NCBI GenBank assembly: GCA_937915475.1
Contig: CALGIR010000367.1
Span: 1-14,298 of the forward strand
DNA length: 14,298 nucleotides
DNA from: an uncultured Bacteroidales bacterium
GTDB lineage: Bacteria > Bacteroidota > Bacteroidia > Bacteroidales > Tenuifilaceae
Direction of reading: 5' to 3'
A model generated the notes under the pieces. The model searched no databases. It saw nothing but the letters and a program-made list of their open reading frames with translations, and was not told the origin of the DNA. Below, piece by piece: positions 1-7,887 of the stretch. The first letter of the stretch is position 1, and the number at the start of each line of letters is the position of its first letter. A program made the position numbers and the translations under genes.

Positions 1-76
1 CACCCTGCTCAAGTCTAGCGCAAGAAAACAGAAAGATGGAAATAAGGGTTAAAATTGAGAATTGCTCTTTGCCCAT
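1..76 (-). CDS. Lipoprotein, N-terminal fragment (runs off left edge)
   Basis: An open frame starts with ATG at 76-74 on the minus strand and is still open at position 1, giving 25 complete codons. The peptide begins MGKEQF, followed by a hydrophobic stretch (about residues 7-17) and then L-F-S-C at residues 16-19. This is a good lipobox, so Cys19 is the predicted lipidation site of a type II signal peptide. Nothing of the mature protein is visible, so the function is unknown. A TATATTTG box lies 18 nt before the start and a minus-strand terminator 55 nt before it. The call rests on a short stretch and could be fortuitous, but hydrophobic core and lipobox together are persuasive. Confidence 0.55.
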   Translation of the reverse strand, partial: MGKEQFSILTLISIFLFSCARLEQG

Positions 77-94
77 ATTAATATTAGTAATACA

Positions 95-102
95 CAAATA
101 TA
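95..102 (-). promoter_or_regulatory. Candidate -7 box before the lipoprotein gene
   Basis: On the minus strand this reads TATATTTG, an exact match to the Bacteroidota -7 consensus TAnnTTTG. It sits 18 nt before the ATG at 76, implying a short leader of about 12 nt. No well-spaced -33 TTG is seen, so this is tentative. Confidence 0.35.
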
Positions 103-130
103 GCAAAAGCTAAACACAACATGTGACTAT

Positions 131-165
131 AAAAAAAGAAACCGGGCCTCCTCAGACCCGGTTTC
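131..165 (-). terminator. Strong intrinsic terminator, minus strand
   Basis: A perfect 9-bp stem (138-146 GAAACCGGG with 157-165 CCCGGTTTC) encloses a 10-nt loop and is followed on the minus strand by seven T residues (positions 137-131). It ends a transcript coming from higher coordinates. The RRM gene already has a terminator at 815-846, so this one belongs to something between about 166 and 810, or to the leader of the lipoprotein gene at 76. Confidence 0.75.
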
Positions 166-179
166 ACACCCTAAAAAAA

Positions 180-263
180 TTAACCTAAAAAACAACTAAC
201 CTGAAACCAACTATAAACCCTAAAATCAGGCTTCGTTACAATTGTAAAACGTAGTTCTTTCAT
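180..263 (-). other. Possible 27-codon leader or small ORF
   Basis: A short frame on the minus strand opens with ATG at 263-261 and stops with TAA at 182-180. It begins MKELRFTIVTKPDF and is rich in aromatic residues (four Phe, one Tyr, one Trp). It ends 15 nt before the terminator stem that starts at 165, an arrangement that recalls a leader peptide with an attenuator. There is no clear ribosome binding site and no recognised family, and frames of this size arise by chance in AT-rich DNA, so coding is unproven. It may instead be part of a non-coding small RNA. Confidence 0.2.
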
Positions 264-346
264 TTTTGTTTCGTTCACAGACAAAATAACGCATGATTTA
301 CATCATCAAAACTCTGCCCGTTACATCTATAAATAGAACTACACCA

Positions 347-354
347 CAAAGATA
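347..354 (-). promoter_or_regulatory. Candidate -7 box, minus strand
   Basis: This reads TATCTTTG on the minus strand, matching TAnnTTTG. Transcription from here would reach the terminator at 165-131 after about 200 nt. No good -33 TTG is seen 17-20 nt upstream, so strength and reality are uncertain. Confidence 0.35.
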
Positions 355-814
355 CGATGTTTTTAACTATGAACATATTTTACTATACTGAAAATTGGAT
401 GATATAAAACATCTCCCTTCTGTAAGCTAATAATATAACAGCTTTCCACAAAGTTTTAGACCGTCAATATCAGATTTAAGGCCTTAAGGTTGGGTAATGC
501 TGCAATGCGCAATTGTAGTTTTCAGTAGTACTTACCTATCCTTATAGTATGAGACAAGTAACAAGGCTGAATAAATAGTGGGTGCACCTAAAATCTACTT
601 GCGGGATAGCAACAAATTAACAAGAACCAGCGGGCAGTTGAAATAAGGCTATATGACTATCGGTTTATAAATCCAATGTGTGAAAATGCAGAGAACTTAC
701 AGTCTTCAGATTCCAAATCACTCTGGACACCCTTGCCAATCGCTAATGTTTCCTATCAACTCGGCACATACAGAGACTTACACCCTGCAAGCTTATTACC
801 ATGCCCGACATACC
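355..814. other. Intergenic stretch without a recognised gene
   Basis: I see no gene, tRNA or rRNA here. The only local structure I note is a perfect 12-bp palindrome, TTAAGGCCTTAA, at 476-487, of unknown significance. Composition is AT-rich like the rest of the window. Confidence 0.5.
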
Positions 815-846
815 AAAAAAGGGTTAGCTTTAATAGCCAACCCTTT
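815..846 (-). terminator. Terminator downstream of the RRM gene
   Basis: A 12-bp stem with one mismatch (818-829 with 835-846) and a 5-nt loop is followed on the minus strand by a run of six T residues (820-815). It lies 128 nt past the stop of the RRM gene and is the natural end of that transcript. On the plus strand it is followed only by a weak TTTG, so it acts mainly on the minus strand. Confidence 0.65.
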
Positions 847-973
847 GTAAACTCAAAACAGCAAATGCTGAATACTATATGGACACAAATAATTCGTCGA
901 ATCTAGATAACGTTAAACCTTGCTCTACTCGCAAGATTATCAGACACAAAACTATTAGAACGATAAAGCTATA

Positions 974-1309
974 CTAGTAGTCAGACCTACGTCCTTGACC
1001 CCTAGAATCACCACCACGGCCGTAGCCTCCGCCACCTCCACGTTGGTTTCCACCACCTCTGGTGTCTTTTCTTTCCTCAGCCTGGTTAACTACAATTGTA
1101 CGACCGTCAACCTCAGCACCATCAAGTTCCTCGATTGCTTTTTTGGCTTGTTCATCATCGGGCATTTCAATAAAACCAAACCCTTTACTTCTTCCAGAGA
1201 ACTTATCGGTTATAATTCTGGCTGCCGATACTTCGCCGTACTCTTCAAAAAACTCCTTTAACTCAGACTCTTGTAGTCGAAAAGGAAGACTTCCACAAAA
1301 AATGTTCAT
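974..1309 (-). CDS. RRM-domain RNA-binding protein, glycine-rich tail
   Basis: A 111-residue protein with a single RNA recognition motif at residues 1-78. RNP2 is I-F-C-G-S-L (residues 3-8) and RNP1 is K-G-F-G-F-I-E-M (42-49), with the aromatic residues that stack on RNA bases present in RNP1. Residues 83-111 form a low-complexity Gly/Arg tail (GGGGGYGRGG, then Arg/Gly/Ser), as in bacterial cold-induced RRM proteins of cyanobacteria and Bacteroidota. It probably binds single-stranded RNA in the cytoplasm, perhaps as an mRNA chaperone or in post-transcriptional control; specific targets cannot be inferred. It is monocistronic, with a promoter-like box at 1354-1361 and its own terminator at 815-846. 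The start is fixed because RNP2 begins at residue 3. Confidence 0.93.
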   Translation of the reverse strand: MNIFCGSLPFRLQESELKEFFEEYGEVSAARIITDKFSGRSKGFGFIEMPDDEQAKKAIEELDGAEVDGRTIVVNQAEERKDTRGGGNQRGGGGGYGRGGDSRGQGRRSDY

Positions 1310-1353
1310 GTTTAAAAATTAAGTATTGAAATTAATTAGTTTGTAAATCGCTA

Positions 1354-1361
1354 CGAAAGTA
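1354..1361 (-). promoter_or_regulatory. Candidate -7 box for the RRM gene
   Basis: The minus strand reads TACTTTCG, one mismatch from TAnnTTTG. A TTG lies about 16 nt further upstream. The expected transcript start is about 38 nt before the ATG at 1309. A small inverted repeat (AATAGCAA at 1373-1380 with TTGCTATT at 1390-1397) flanks the TTG region and could be an operator, but is short. Confidence 0.35.
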
Positions 1362-1457
1362 CGCTTTATTTTAATAGCAAGCTGTTTTTTTGCTATTATT
1401 TTGATGAATATCAACTTTTTATTGGTTGTCCTAAAAAAAATTGACCTAAAATCTTGT

Positions 1458-1491
1458 AAAAAAAGCGCTGGCTAAAATTCAGCCAACGCTT
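1458..1491 (-). terminator. Terminator downstream of pruA
   Basis: An 11-bp stem with one internal mismatch (1463-1473 with 1481-1491) and a 7-nt loop is followed on the minus strand by seven T residues (1464-1458). It lies about 80 nt past the pruA stop codon and closes a single-gene transcript. Confidence 0.75.
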
Positions 1492-1572
1492 GCAAAGTTT
1501 AGAAACTTAATTTATCGTAAAATCTAAATAGAATAGGGTTCTTCTTATCCGTATACCAGTCCTACTACTATT

Positions 1573-3201
1573 TTACTCCATCATATAAGGATAACGATAA
1601 TCAGTTGCAGGGACAAAAGTTTCCTTAATGGTACGGGGGCTTACCCATCTTAAGAGATTAAACTCACCACCGGCCTTATCGTTTGTTCCTGATGCGCGTG
1701 AACCGCCAAAGGGTTGAAGTCCAACAATTGCACCAGTTGGTTTATCGTTAATATAAAAGTTACCCGCGGCATAACGGAATTTTGAGCATAAATCTTCCAA
1801 TGCTACCCTATCCCTACCAAAAATTGCACCTGTAAGACCATAGGGTGATGTTGTGTCGCAAAGTTCAACTGCTTTATCCAAATCCTTATCCTCGTATACA
1901 TAAACGGTAAGAACGGGGCCGAAGATCTCCTCTTGCATGGATTTGAAATGAGGATTGGTAGTTACAATAACGGTTGGTTGAACGAAATATCCTTTGGATT
2001 TATCATAAGTTCCACCTATAATTACTTCAGCTTCCTTAGATTCCTTGGCAAAATCGATATAGCTTGCAATTAAATCAAATGCTTTCTCATCAATTACAGC
2101 ATTTACAAAGTTATTAGGGTCGGTTACTTCTCCAACCGTAATATCATCTGTCATTTCTATCATCTGCTTCTTAATGCTTGGCCAAAGAGATTTGGGAGCA
2201 TACATACGAGAAGCTGCAGAACACTTTTGTCCTTGGAACTCAAACGACCCTCGTACTGCATTTAAAGCTACATCAAAAGTATCCGCCGTTGGGTGAACAA
2301 AAATAAAGTCTTTACCTCCTGTCTCACCTACTAAACGAGGATATGACTTATACTTATTTAAATTATTTGCTACGCCTTGCCATAAAAAATTAAATGTACC
2401 GTTTGAACCTGTAAAGTGAATACCAGCTAAATCGGGCGAATTTAATACCTCGTTGCCAATAACTGGGCCACTACCTGGTACAAAATTGATTACCCCAGCA
2501 GGCAAGCCAGCCTCCATAAATACTTGCATTAAGTAGTAATTAGAAAGTAAAGCAGTGGTTGCTGGTTTCCAAACTGTTGTATTACCCATCATTACGGGAG
2601 CCATATTCAAGTTTGCAGCAATTGCAGTAAAGTTAAAGGGACTAACGGAAAAAACAAAACCCTCAAGTGGCCTAAACTCCATCTTGTTTAGGTGGTTGTG
2701 TCCTGATTTGGGTTGCATGCCATAGATATTACTTGCAAAATAGGCATTGAATTTCAAGAAATCAATTAACTCGCAAACTGAATCAATCTCTGATTGGTAA
2801 ATATTCTTTCCCTGCCCAAGCATTGTTGAGGCACTAATAAGATAGCGATATTTTGTAGCAATTAGGTCTGCTGCTTTCAGTATAATAGAACCTCTTACGG
2901 TCCACGATAGGTTTGACCAAATTTTATGCGCTTCCACAGCGCTTTCAATAGCCATGTTAACCTCTTTGGCTGTTGCTTTATGATAAGTAGCCAAAACATG
3001 ACCATGGTTATGAGGCATAACAACTTTACCAATATCGCCTGTACGAATCTCCTTACCCCCAATAATTAGAGGAATTTCAATTTCAATAGAAGACTGCCTT
3101 TTCAGCTCAGCCTCCAGAGCAATCCGCTCTGGGCTACCTTTAAAATAATCGTAAATTCTTTCATTCTCCGGTATTGGAAAATTGTAAATTGCATTATTCA
3201 T
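1573..3201 (-). CDS. pruA: L-glutamate gamma-semialdehyde (P5C) dehydrogenase
   Basis: A 542-residue aldehyde dehydrogenase of the stand-alone 1-pyrroline-5-carboxylate dehydrogenase family (EC 1.2.1.88). It oxidises L-glutamate gamma-semialdehyde to glutamate with NAD+, the second step of proline breakdown, also fed by ornithine. Visible motifs: SPFN with catalytic Asn190, GET with general base Glu293, GQKCSAASR with nucleophile Cys327, EEIFGPV (424-430) and the C-terminal PFGGSRASGTNDKAGG region. Length and N-terminus match the eukaryotic/Bacteroidota P5CDH subfamily rather than generic aldehyde dehydrogenases. There is no proline dehydrogenase domain, so that activity must be encoded elsewhere. 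It is flanked by its own promoter-like box (3249-3256) and terminator (1458-1491) and is separate from the hydrogenase operon upstream, which ends in its own terminator. Confidence 0.95.
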   Translation of the reverse strand: MNNAIYNFPIPENERIYDYFKGSPERIALEAELKRQSSIEIEIPLIIGGKEIRTGDIGKVVMPHNHGHVLATYHKATAKEVNMAIESAVEAHKIWSNLSWTVRGSIILKAADLIATKYRYLISASTMLGQGKNIYQSEIDSVCELIDFLKFNAYFASNIYGMQPKSGHNHLNKMEFRPLEGFVFSVSPFNFTAIAANLNMAPVMMGNTTVWKPATTALLSNYYLMQVFMEAGLPAGVINFVPGSGPVIGNEVLNSPDLAGIHFTGSNGTFNFLWQGVANNLNKYKSYPRLVGETGGKDFIFVHPTADTFDVALNAVRGSFEFQGQKCSAASRMYAPKSLWPSIKKQMIEMTDDITVGEVTDPNNFVNAVIDEKAFDLIASYIDFAKESKEAEVIIGGTYDKSKGYFVQPTVIVTTNPHFKSMQEEIFGPVLTVYVYEDKDLDKAVELCDTTSPYGLTGAIFGRDRVALEDLCSKFRYAAGNFYINDKPTGAIVGLQPFGGSRASGTNDKAGGEFNLLRWVSPRTIKETFVPATDYRYPYMME

Positions 3202-3248
3202 TTTATTCTGTTTTTTAATTAGTTATTTACTAAGCAACTTATAGATTA

Positions 3249-3256
3249 CAAAAATA
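3249..3256 (-). promoter_or_regulatory. Candidate -7 box for pruA
   Basis: The minus strand reads TATTTTTG, an exact TAnnTTTG match, about 48 nt before the pruA ATG. A TTTG lies about 15 nt upstream, slightly closer than the usual spacing. It follows directly after the hydrogenase-operon terminator, as expected for an independent promoter. Confidence 0.45.
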
Positions 3257-3309
3257 GCAATTATGGTGAATCAAAAAAATGAGATTTACCCAATCTGAAA
3301 CAAAAGTAT

Positions 3310-3346
3310 AAAAAAACGACCCAGCAAATACTTTTACTGGGTCGTT
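3310..3346 (-). terminator. Terminator of the hydrogenase operon
   Basis: A perfect 10-bp stem (AACGACCCAG at 3315-3324 with CTGGGTCGTT at 3337-3346) and 12-nt loop is followed on the minus strand by a T tract (3316-3310). It begins 20 nt after the stop codon of the last hydrogenase gene, so hydC ends the operon and pruA is transcribed separately. Confidence 0.85.
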
Positions 3347-3366
3347 AAATATTACACACAGGAAAT

Positions 3367-3849
3367 CTATTCGTATTCCTTAAGTATATCGGCTACGCCA
3401 GCAGGTGAAACACGGCCGTAAACTTTCTCACCTATAAGTACAACAGGTGCTAGGCCGCATGCGCCAACACAACGAAGGCATCCCAATGAAAACTTTCCGT
3501 CGGGTGTGGTTTCGCCAACATTAAGATTAAGTAATTTTTTAAACTCATCTACTACTTTCTCGGCTCCCCTTACATAACACGCTGTGCCAGTACATATACT
3601 AATTGGGTGCTTCCCTTTGGGGGTCATGGAAAAGAAGGAGTAAAAAGTTACAACTCCATAAACTTTAGCGGTAGCAATATTTAGCTCATACGCTATTATC
3701 TCCTGAACCTCTGCAGGCAAATAACCAAAGTGAGTTTGTGCTTGGTGTAGCACGTTTATTAATTCTCCACCTTTATTGTCGAAGGATTTGCAAATCTCCT
3801 TGAGCTTGACAACATCCTCCTTTTTTAGCTCAACTTTAACATGTGACAT
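3367..3849 (-). CDS. hydC: [FeFe]-hydrogenase subunit HydC (NuoE-like)
   Basis: A 160-residue NuoE/HndA-type subunit. An N-terminal helical region (about 1-75) precedes a thioredoxin-like [2Fe-2S] domain with the family ligand pattern C-x4-C (Cys86, Cys91) and C-x3-C (Cys127, Cys131). An extra Cys at 124 (LGCLRCVGAC) is common in this family. It passes electrons within the NAD-linked hydrogenase complex between HydB and the other clusters, and should be a cytoplasmic peripheral subunit. It starts two bases after the hydA stop, so translation is probably coupled, and it is the last gene before the operon terminator. In many relatives the NuoE-like gene comes first; here it is last. The alternative, a complex I NuoE, is unlikely given the adjacent H-cluster subunit. 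Confidence 0.93.
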   Translation of the reverse strand: MSHVKVELKKEDVVKLKEICKSFDNKGGELINVLHQAQTHFGYLPAEVQEIIAYELNIATAKVYGVVTFYSFFSMTPKGKHPISICTGTACYVRGAEKVVDEFKKLLNLNVGETTPDGKFSLGCLRCVGACGLAPVVLIGEKVYGRVSPAGVADILKEYE

Positions 3850-3851
3850 GA

Positions 3852-5639
3852 CTAATCCTCCAATTTAATATAAACATCCTTAGTTCCTTTATCAAAATAA
3901 TGGGTATGCAGTAACTGGTGTGCCTTCTCGCTCATTGGCTTGCCAAGGAACTCCTCATAAAGTTTTATGATATAGGGGTTCTCATGCGATTTTCTAATTG
4001 GCTTTCCAGCATCCTCACGGTAAATAGCATCAAAACGAGCTTTAATAATGTCGCCATCACCATGGTGAAGCGGTTGACCACCTCCACCGATACATCCACC
4101 AGGACATGCCATTACCTCAATTGCATGGTAATTTGCCTTCCCGCTACGTACCTCTTCAAGTAGTTGACGTGCATTAGCCAGGCCGTGAGCAATACCAATA
4201 TTGATTGGCAGTCCGTTGAAATCAACAGTTGCTGAACGAATTCCTTCCATTCCGCGCAGCTGTTTGAAATCAATTTTTTCCAATTTTTTACCAGTTTGCA
4301 ATTCGTATGCTGTACGTGTAGCTGCTTCAATAACACCGCCTGTAGCCCCAAAAATAACAGCGGCACCAGTTGATTCACCCATTGGCCTATCGAAATCTTC
4401 ATCTTCAAGATCGGCAAGGTTGATGTTGAACTCTTTTATAAGATGTGCCAGTTCACGAGTAGATATTGATAAATCCACATCTGGATTTCCATTCACCTTA
4501 AACTCATCGCGCTGTGCTTCGTATTTCTTGGCAAGGCAGGGCATAACTGAAACCACTACCATATCTTCGCGCTTAATGTTAAGCTTATCGGCAAAATACG
4601 TTTTGGCAATAGCTCCAAACATTTGCTGTGGCGATTTTGCTGTAGATGGAACATCAAGCATATCGCTAAAATTGTGCTCAAAGAAATTCACCCAAGCTGG
4701 GCAGCAACTAGTAAGTATAGGTAATTTCACATCTTTATCACCACCTAAATGACGGGTTAAGCGATCCAGAAGTTCAGTACCCTCCTCCATAATAGTTAAG
4801 TCAGCAGCAAAGTCAGTATCAAACACATGGTCGAAACCTATTTGACGAAGAGCATTCACCATTTTTCCAGTAACAATAGTACCCGGCTTCATTCCAAACT
4901 CCTCACCTAAAGCAACGCGTACTGCTGGTGCAGTTTGAACTATTACTGTTTTGGTTGGATCAGCAAGAGCACGAATCACCTTTGGAGTATGATCAACCTC
5001 AGTTAGTGCACCAGTTGGGCATACTGCAACACACTGTCCGCAGTATGTACAGGGCGACTTATCAAGGTCTTGCTCGAAAGCAGGAGCCACTGCCGCTTGG
5101 AACCCACGGTTAAACGCATTAAGGGCACCCACAGTTTGTACATCGTTACACATCATTTCACATCTACGACACATAATACACTTGTCGAGCTCGCGAATAA
5201 TTGAGGGCGATGTATCCATTCTATAAGTACTCATCTCGGCATACTCCTGACCTGGAATATTACGTACACCTAACTTTATGGCCATATCCTGTAGTTCACA
5301 ATGACCACTCTTGGCACAAATCAAACAATCCTTTGGGTGATCGCTCAAAATGAGTTCCAAAATAGTTCTGCGGGCGTTAATAACACGCATGGTATGTGTT
5401 TTTACCACCATACCCTCGGTACAGTCTGTTGAACATGAAGGAGCTAGGTTTCTACGTCCCTCTACTTCAACAACACAAATACGGCAACCAGCAGGTTTGT
5501 TTTCAATATTTAGATCTTTAAGCTCCATATAACAGAGTACAGGGATACTAATTCCTAACCCCTTGGCAGCTTTGTAGATTGTAGTCCCTTTGGGAACTTC
5601 AACTACTTTATTATCTATGGTAAGTTTTACTGTTTCCAT
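3852..5639 (-). CDS. hydA: [FeFe]-hydrogenase catalytic subunit HydA
   Basis: A 595-residue catalytic subunit that reversibly reduces protons to H2 at an H-cluster. Domains in order: plant-type [2Fe-2S] (Cys36, 52, 55, 69); His-ligated [4Fe-4S] (His101, Cys105, Cys108, Cys114); two [4Fe-4S] of ferredoxin type (Cys154/157/160/164 and 197/200/203/207); then the H-cluster domain. All three signatures are intact: TSCCPAW (310-316, proton-relay Cys312 and ligand Cys313), MPCLAKKYE (Cys368) and the ACPGGCIGGGGQP loop (Cys512, Cys516), followed by the small-subunit-like C-terminal region. The length fits the HndD-type catalytic subunit of multimeric, NAD(P)-linked bifurcating hydrogenases. It lies between hydB and hydC with gaps of 16 and 2 nt. 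Maturases HydE, HydF and HydG are needed for activity and are not in this window. Confidence 0.97.
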   Translation of the reverse strand: METVKLTIDNKVVEVPKGTTIYKAAKGLGISIPVLCYMELKDLNIENKPAGCRICVVEVEGRRNLAPSCSTDCTEGMVVKTHTMRVINARRTILELILSDHPKDCLICAKSGHCELQDMAIKLGVRNIPGQEYAEMSTYRMDTSPSIIRELDKCIMCRRCEMMCNDVQTVGALNAFNRGFQAAVAPAFEQDLDKSPCTYCGQCVAVCPTGALTEVDHTPKVIRALADPTKTVIVQTAPAVRVALGEEFGMKPGTIVTGKMVNALRQIGFDHVFDTDFAADLTIMEEGTELLDRLTRHLGGDKDVKLPILTSCCPAWVNFFEHNFSDMLDVPSTAKSPQQMFGAIAKTYFADKLNIKREDMVVVSVMPCLAKKYEAQRDEFKVNGNPDVDLSISTRELAHLIKEFNINLADLEDEDFDRPMGESTGAAVIFGATGGVIEAATRTAYELQTGKKLEKIDFKQLRGMEGIRSATVDFNGLPINIGIAHGLANARQLLEEVRSGKANYHAIEVMACPGGCIGGGGQPLHHGDGDIIKARFDAIYREDAGKPIRKSHENPYIIKLYEEFLGKPMSEKAHQLLHTHYFDKGTKDVYIKLED

Positions 5640-5655
5640 TTATCTTACTCCCTAT

Positions 5656-7446
5656 TTATATAACGTTAATGGCACTAAATTTACACTTCTCCACACAAGC
5701 ACCACAATTAATACAGATACTAGAATCGATAAAGTGGGGCTTCTTACGTTCGCCACTAATTGCATTCACCGGACAAACTCTTACGCAAGCAGTACAGCCA
5801 ATACAAGCTTCCTGATCGATTACATGCTGCATAAGTGATTTACACTGACCTGCACGGCACTTGTGATCCTTAACATGCTCAACATACTCATCATAAAAGT
5901 TATCAATGGTTGAAAGCACTGGGTTTGGAGAAGTTTGACCAAGACCACAAAGCGATGTATCCTTAATCACTTCACCAAGATTACGAAGCCTATCGAGGTC
6001 TTCCATGGTTCCCTTGCCCTCAGTGATACGACCAAGTAACTCATGTAAGCGCTTATTACCAATACGACAAGGAGAACATTTCCCGCAACTTTCCTCAACA
6101 GTAAATTCGAGGTAAAATTTAGCTACAGAAACTATACAGTCGTCCTCATCCAAAACAATCATTCCACCTGATCCCATCATTGAACCCGATGCAAGAAGAT
6201 TGTCGTAATCAATTTTTGTATCAAGATGCTTTTCAGTTAAGCACCCCCCTGATGGACCACCAGTTTGAACTGCTTTAAACTTTTTACCATCCTTAATTCC
6301 TCCGCCAATCTCGTAAATAATTTCGCGAAGTGTAATTCCCATTGGCACCTCAATAAGACCTACGTTATTAATTTTACCTGCAAGGGCAAATACTTTAGTT
6401 CCTTTTGATTTTTCAGTTCCAATTGACGAGAACCACTCATGGCCTTTAAGGAAAATCACGGGTACGTTAGCGTACGTTTCTACGTTATTAACATTTGATG
6501 GTTTGTCAAGATATCCTTTTTCGGCAGGGAAAGGTGGTTTAACGGTAGGCTCACCTCTATCACCTTGCATTGACTGGATAAGGGCAGTTTCCTCACCACA
6601 AACAAAAGCTCCTGCGCCGTAACGAATCTCAATATCGAAATCGAATCCACTACCCAGGATGTCTTTTCCTAAAAGGCCATACTCACGTGCCTGATTAAGA
6701 GCTGTGATTAACCTTTTAATTGCAAGAGGATACTCTGCACGTATGTATACCAGTCCCTTATCTGAACCTATACAGAAACCGTTAATTATCATAGCCTCAA
6801 TAACAGAGTGTGGGTCACCCTCAAGGATTGAACGATCCATAAATGCACCTGGGTCTCCCTCATCGGCATTACAGATTACATATTTCTGATCGGCTTTGTT
6901 TTTTAAAGCAAACTCCCATTTTAATCCAGTAGGAAAACCTCCACCTCCACGACCACGTAGACCTGACTTTTTTAGCACATCAATCGCTGTCTCTGCTCCC
7001 ATTTCAAATACCATCCCTAGAGCCTGATATCCTTCACGAGCAATATACTCGTCAATGTTTTCAGGGTCAACAACTCCACAGTTACGAAGAGCAATACGAA
7101 TTTGTTTTTGGTAGAAACCCATGTGCTTAGAGTCGCTCACATGCTCTTTATTAGTAGGATCGGTATAAAGTAAGCGATCTACTTTACGACCCTTAATTAA
7201 GTGCTCTGCAACTATCTCAGCAGCATCGGCTGTCTTTACCTCGGTGTAAAATGTATTGTCGGGCAATACTTTAACAATAGGACCCTTTTCGCAGAATCCA
7301 AAGCAACCCGTAAGAATCACCTGAACCTCGTTTTCGAGACCATTTTTAGCCAGTTCCGCCTTTAGGCTATCAGCAATGGAATCGCTCTCTGAAGCCATGC
7401 ATCCGGTTCCTCCGCAAACGAGTAGGTGCGATTTATATTTTGCCAT
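5656..7446 (-). CDS. hydB: [FeFe]-hydrogenase subunit HydB (NuoF-like, NADH/FMN)
   Basis: A 596-residue diaphorase subunit that carries FMN, binds NAD(H), and is the expected site of flavin-based electron bifurcation. An N-terminal thioredoxin-like [2Fe-2S] domain (Cys11, Cys16, Cys48, Cys52) is followed by the NuoF core: the GRGGGGFPTG loop (165-174), NADEGDPGAFMDR (193-205), and a [4Fe-4S] site with ESCGKCSPC (Cys454, 457, 460) and Cys500. A Cys pair (530, 535) precedes a C-terminal 2x[4Fe-4S] ferredoxin domain (Cys548/551/554/558 and 578/581/584/588). The extra N- and C-terminal Fe-S domains separate HydB/HndC proteins from the plain complex I NuoF. It sits 20 nt after the HndB-like ferredoxin gene and 16 nt before hydA. 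NAD versus NADP preference cannot be read by eye. Confidence 0.96.
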   Translation of the reverse strand: MAKYKSHLLVCGGTGCMASESDSIADSLKAELAKNGLENEVQVILTGCFGFCEKGPIVKVLPDNTFYTEVKTADAAEIVAEHLIKGRKVDRLLYTDPTNKEHVSDSKHMGFYQKQIRIALRNCGVVDPENIDEYIAREGYQALGMVFEMGAETAIDVLKKSGLRGRGGGGFPTGLKWEFALKNKADQKYVICNADEGDPGAFMDRSILEGDPHSVIEAMIINGFCIGSDKGLVYIRAEYPLAIKRLITALNQAREYGLLGKDILGSGFDFDIEIRYGAGAFVCGEETALIQSMQGDRGEPTVKPPFPAEKGYLDKPSNVNNVETYANVPVIFLKGHEWFSSIGTEKSKGTKVFALAGKINNVGLIEVPMGITLREIIYEIGGGIKDGKKFKAVQTGGPSGGCLTEKHLDTKIDYDNLLASGSMMGSGGMIVLDEDDCIVSVAKFYLEFTVEESCGKCSPCRIGNKRLHELLGRITEGKGTMEDLDRLRNLGEVIKDTSLCGLGQTSPNPVLSTIDNFYDEYVEHVKDHKCRAGQCKSLMQHVIDQEACIGCTACVRVCPVNAISGERKKPHFIDSSICINCGACVEKCKFSAINVI

Positions 7447-7466
7447 TATCTATTCTCTTTTAACGG

Positions 7467-7865
7467 TTATTTATTTTCTATTGTGTTATAGTTTACAGGA
7501 ATAATCCCTTCAACCAACTCGCCGTTTTTAATGTATTTCTCAATAATTTCATCGGCTTTTTTCTTGTCAACGTAACCAAAAACAACAGGCTCTTGGTTCG
7601 GCAATTTCACCTCAATGGTAGGTTCTGCATAACAATAGCCCATGCATCCAGTTTGGGTAACTACTGAATCAATACTTCTCTTTGCAAGTTCGTCGATAAA
7701 GAACTCCATAACGGTTTTGGCTCCAGAAGCAATACCGCAAGTCGCCATGGCAACTTTTATCTGTACGCGGCTCTCAGGATTCTCACCTTTTTCCCTGAGG
7801 TCAACCTTCGACTGAAGGCTATCCTTCATCTTTTTAAGGTCGGCCAACGATTTTACTTTTGTCAT
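7467..7865 (-). CDS. HndB-like (2Fe-2S) ferredoxin, fourth hydrogenase subunit
   Basis: A 132-residue protein resembling HndB and related small thioredoxin-fold [2Fe-2S] proteins encoded with NAD(P)-linked [FeFe]-hydrogenases. The region from about residue 35 holds ATCGIASGAK (Cys43) and QTGCMGYCYAEP (Cys74, Cys78). Against the usual C-x4-C...C-x3-C pattern the second ligand position is Gly48, so only three of four canonical Cys are present; from memory this CGIASGA form is typical of the HndB branch. It probably acts as an electron-transfer or assembly subunit beside HydB. The start at 7865 is supported by one of the few clear Shine-Dalgarno sequences here (AAGGAG, 7880-7875, 9 nt spacing). 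It is the first gene of the enzyme half, after a 128-nt gap with a Rex-like operator. Confidence 0.88.
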   Translation of the reverse strand: MTKVKSLADLKKMKDSLQSKVDLREKGENPESRVQIKVAMATCGIASGAKTVMEFFIDELAKRSIDSVVTQTGCMGYCYAEPTIEVKLPNQEPVVFGYVDKKKADEIIEKYIKNGELVEGIIPVNYNTIENK

Positions 7866-7874
7866 AATTTTAAT

Positions 7875-7880
7875 CTCCTT
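7875..7880 (-). promoter_or_regulatory. Shine-Dalgarno of the HndB-like gene
   Basis: AAGGAG on the minus strand lies 9 nt before the ATG at 7865. Such a strong site is uncommon in Bacteroidota. It fits a start codon that opens a transcription unit rather than one reached by coupled translation. Confidence 0.6.
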
Positions 7881-7887
7881 GGTTTAT

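Noticed and set aside
476..487. Perfect 12-bp palindrome TTAAGGCCTTAA
   Set aside because: It has no neighbouring gene start, promoter or repeat copies that I can find. A single short palindrome in 14 kb is expected by chance.
676..906. Plus-strand open frame of 76 codons
   Set aside because: It runs straight through the RRM-gene terminator hairpin (815-846), has no recognisable domain and ordinary AT-rich composition. A chance frame is more likely than a gene.
4112..4417. Minus-strand 101-codon frame inside hydA, and plus-strand frames at 4201-4752 and 5590-5838
   Set aside because: All lie within hydA or hydB, whose own frames show complete cofactor motifs. These are out-of-frame shadows.
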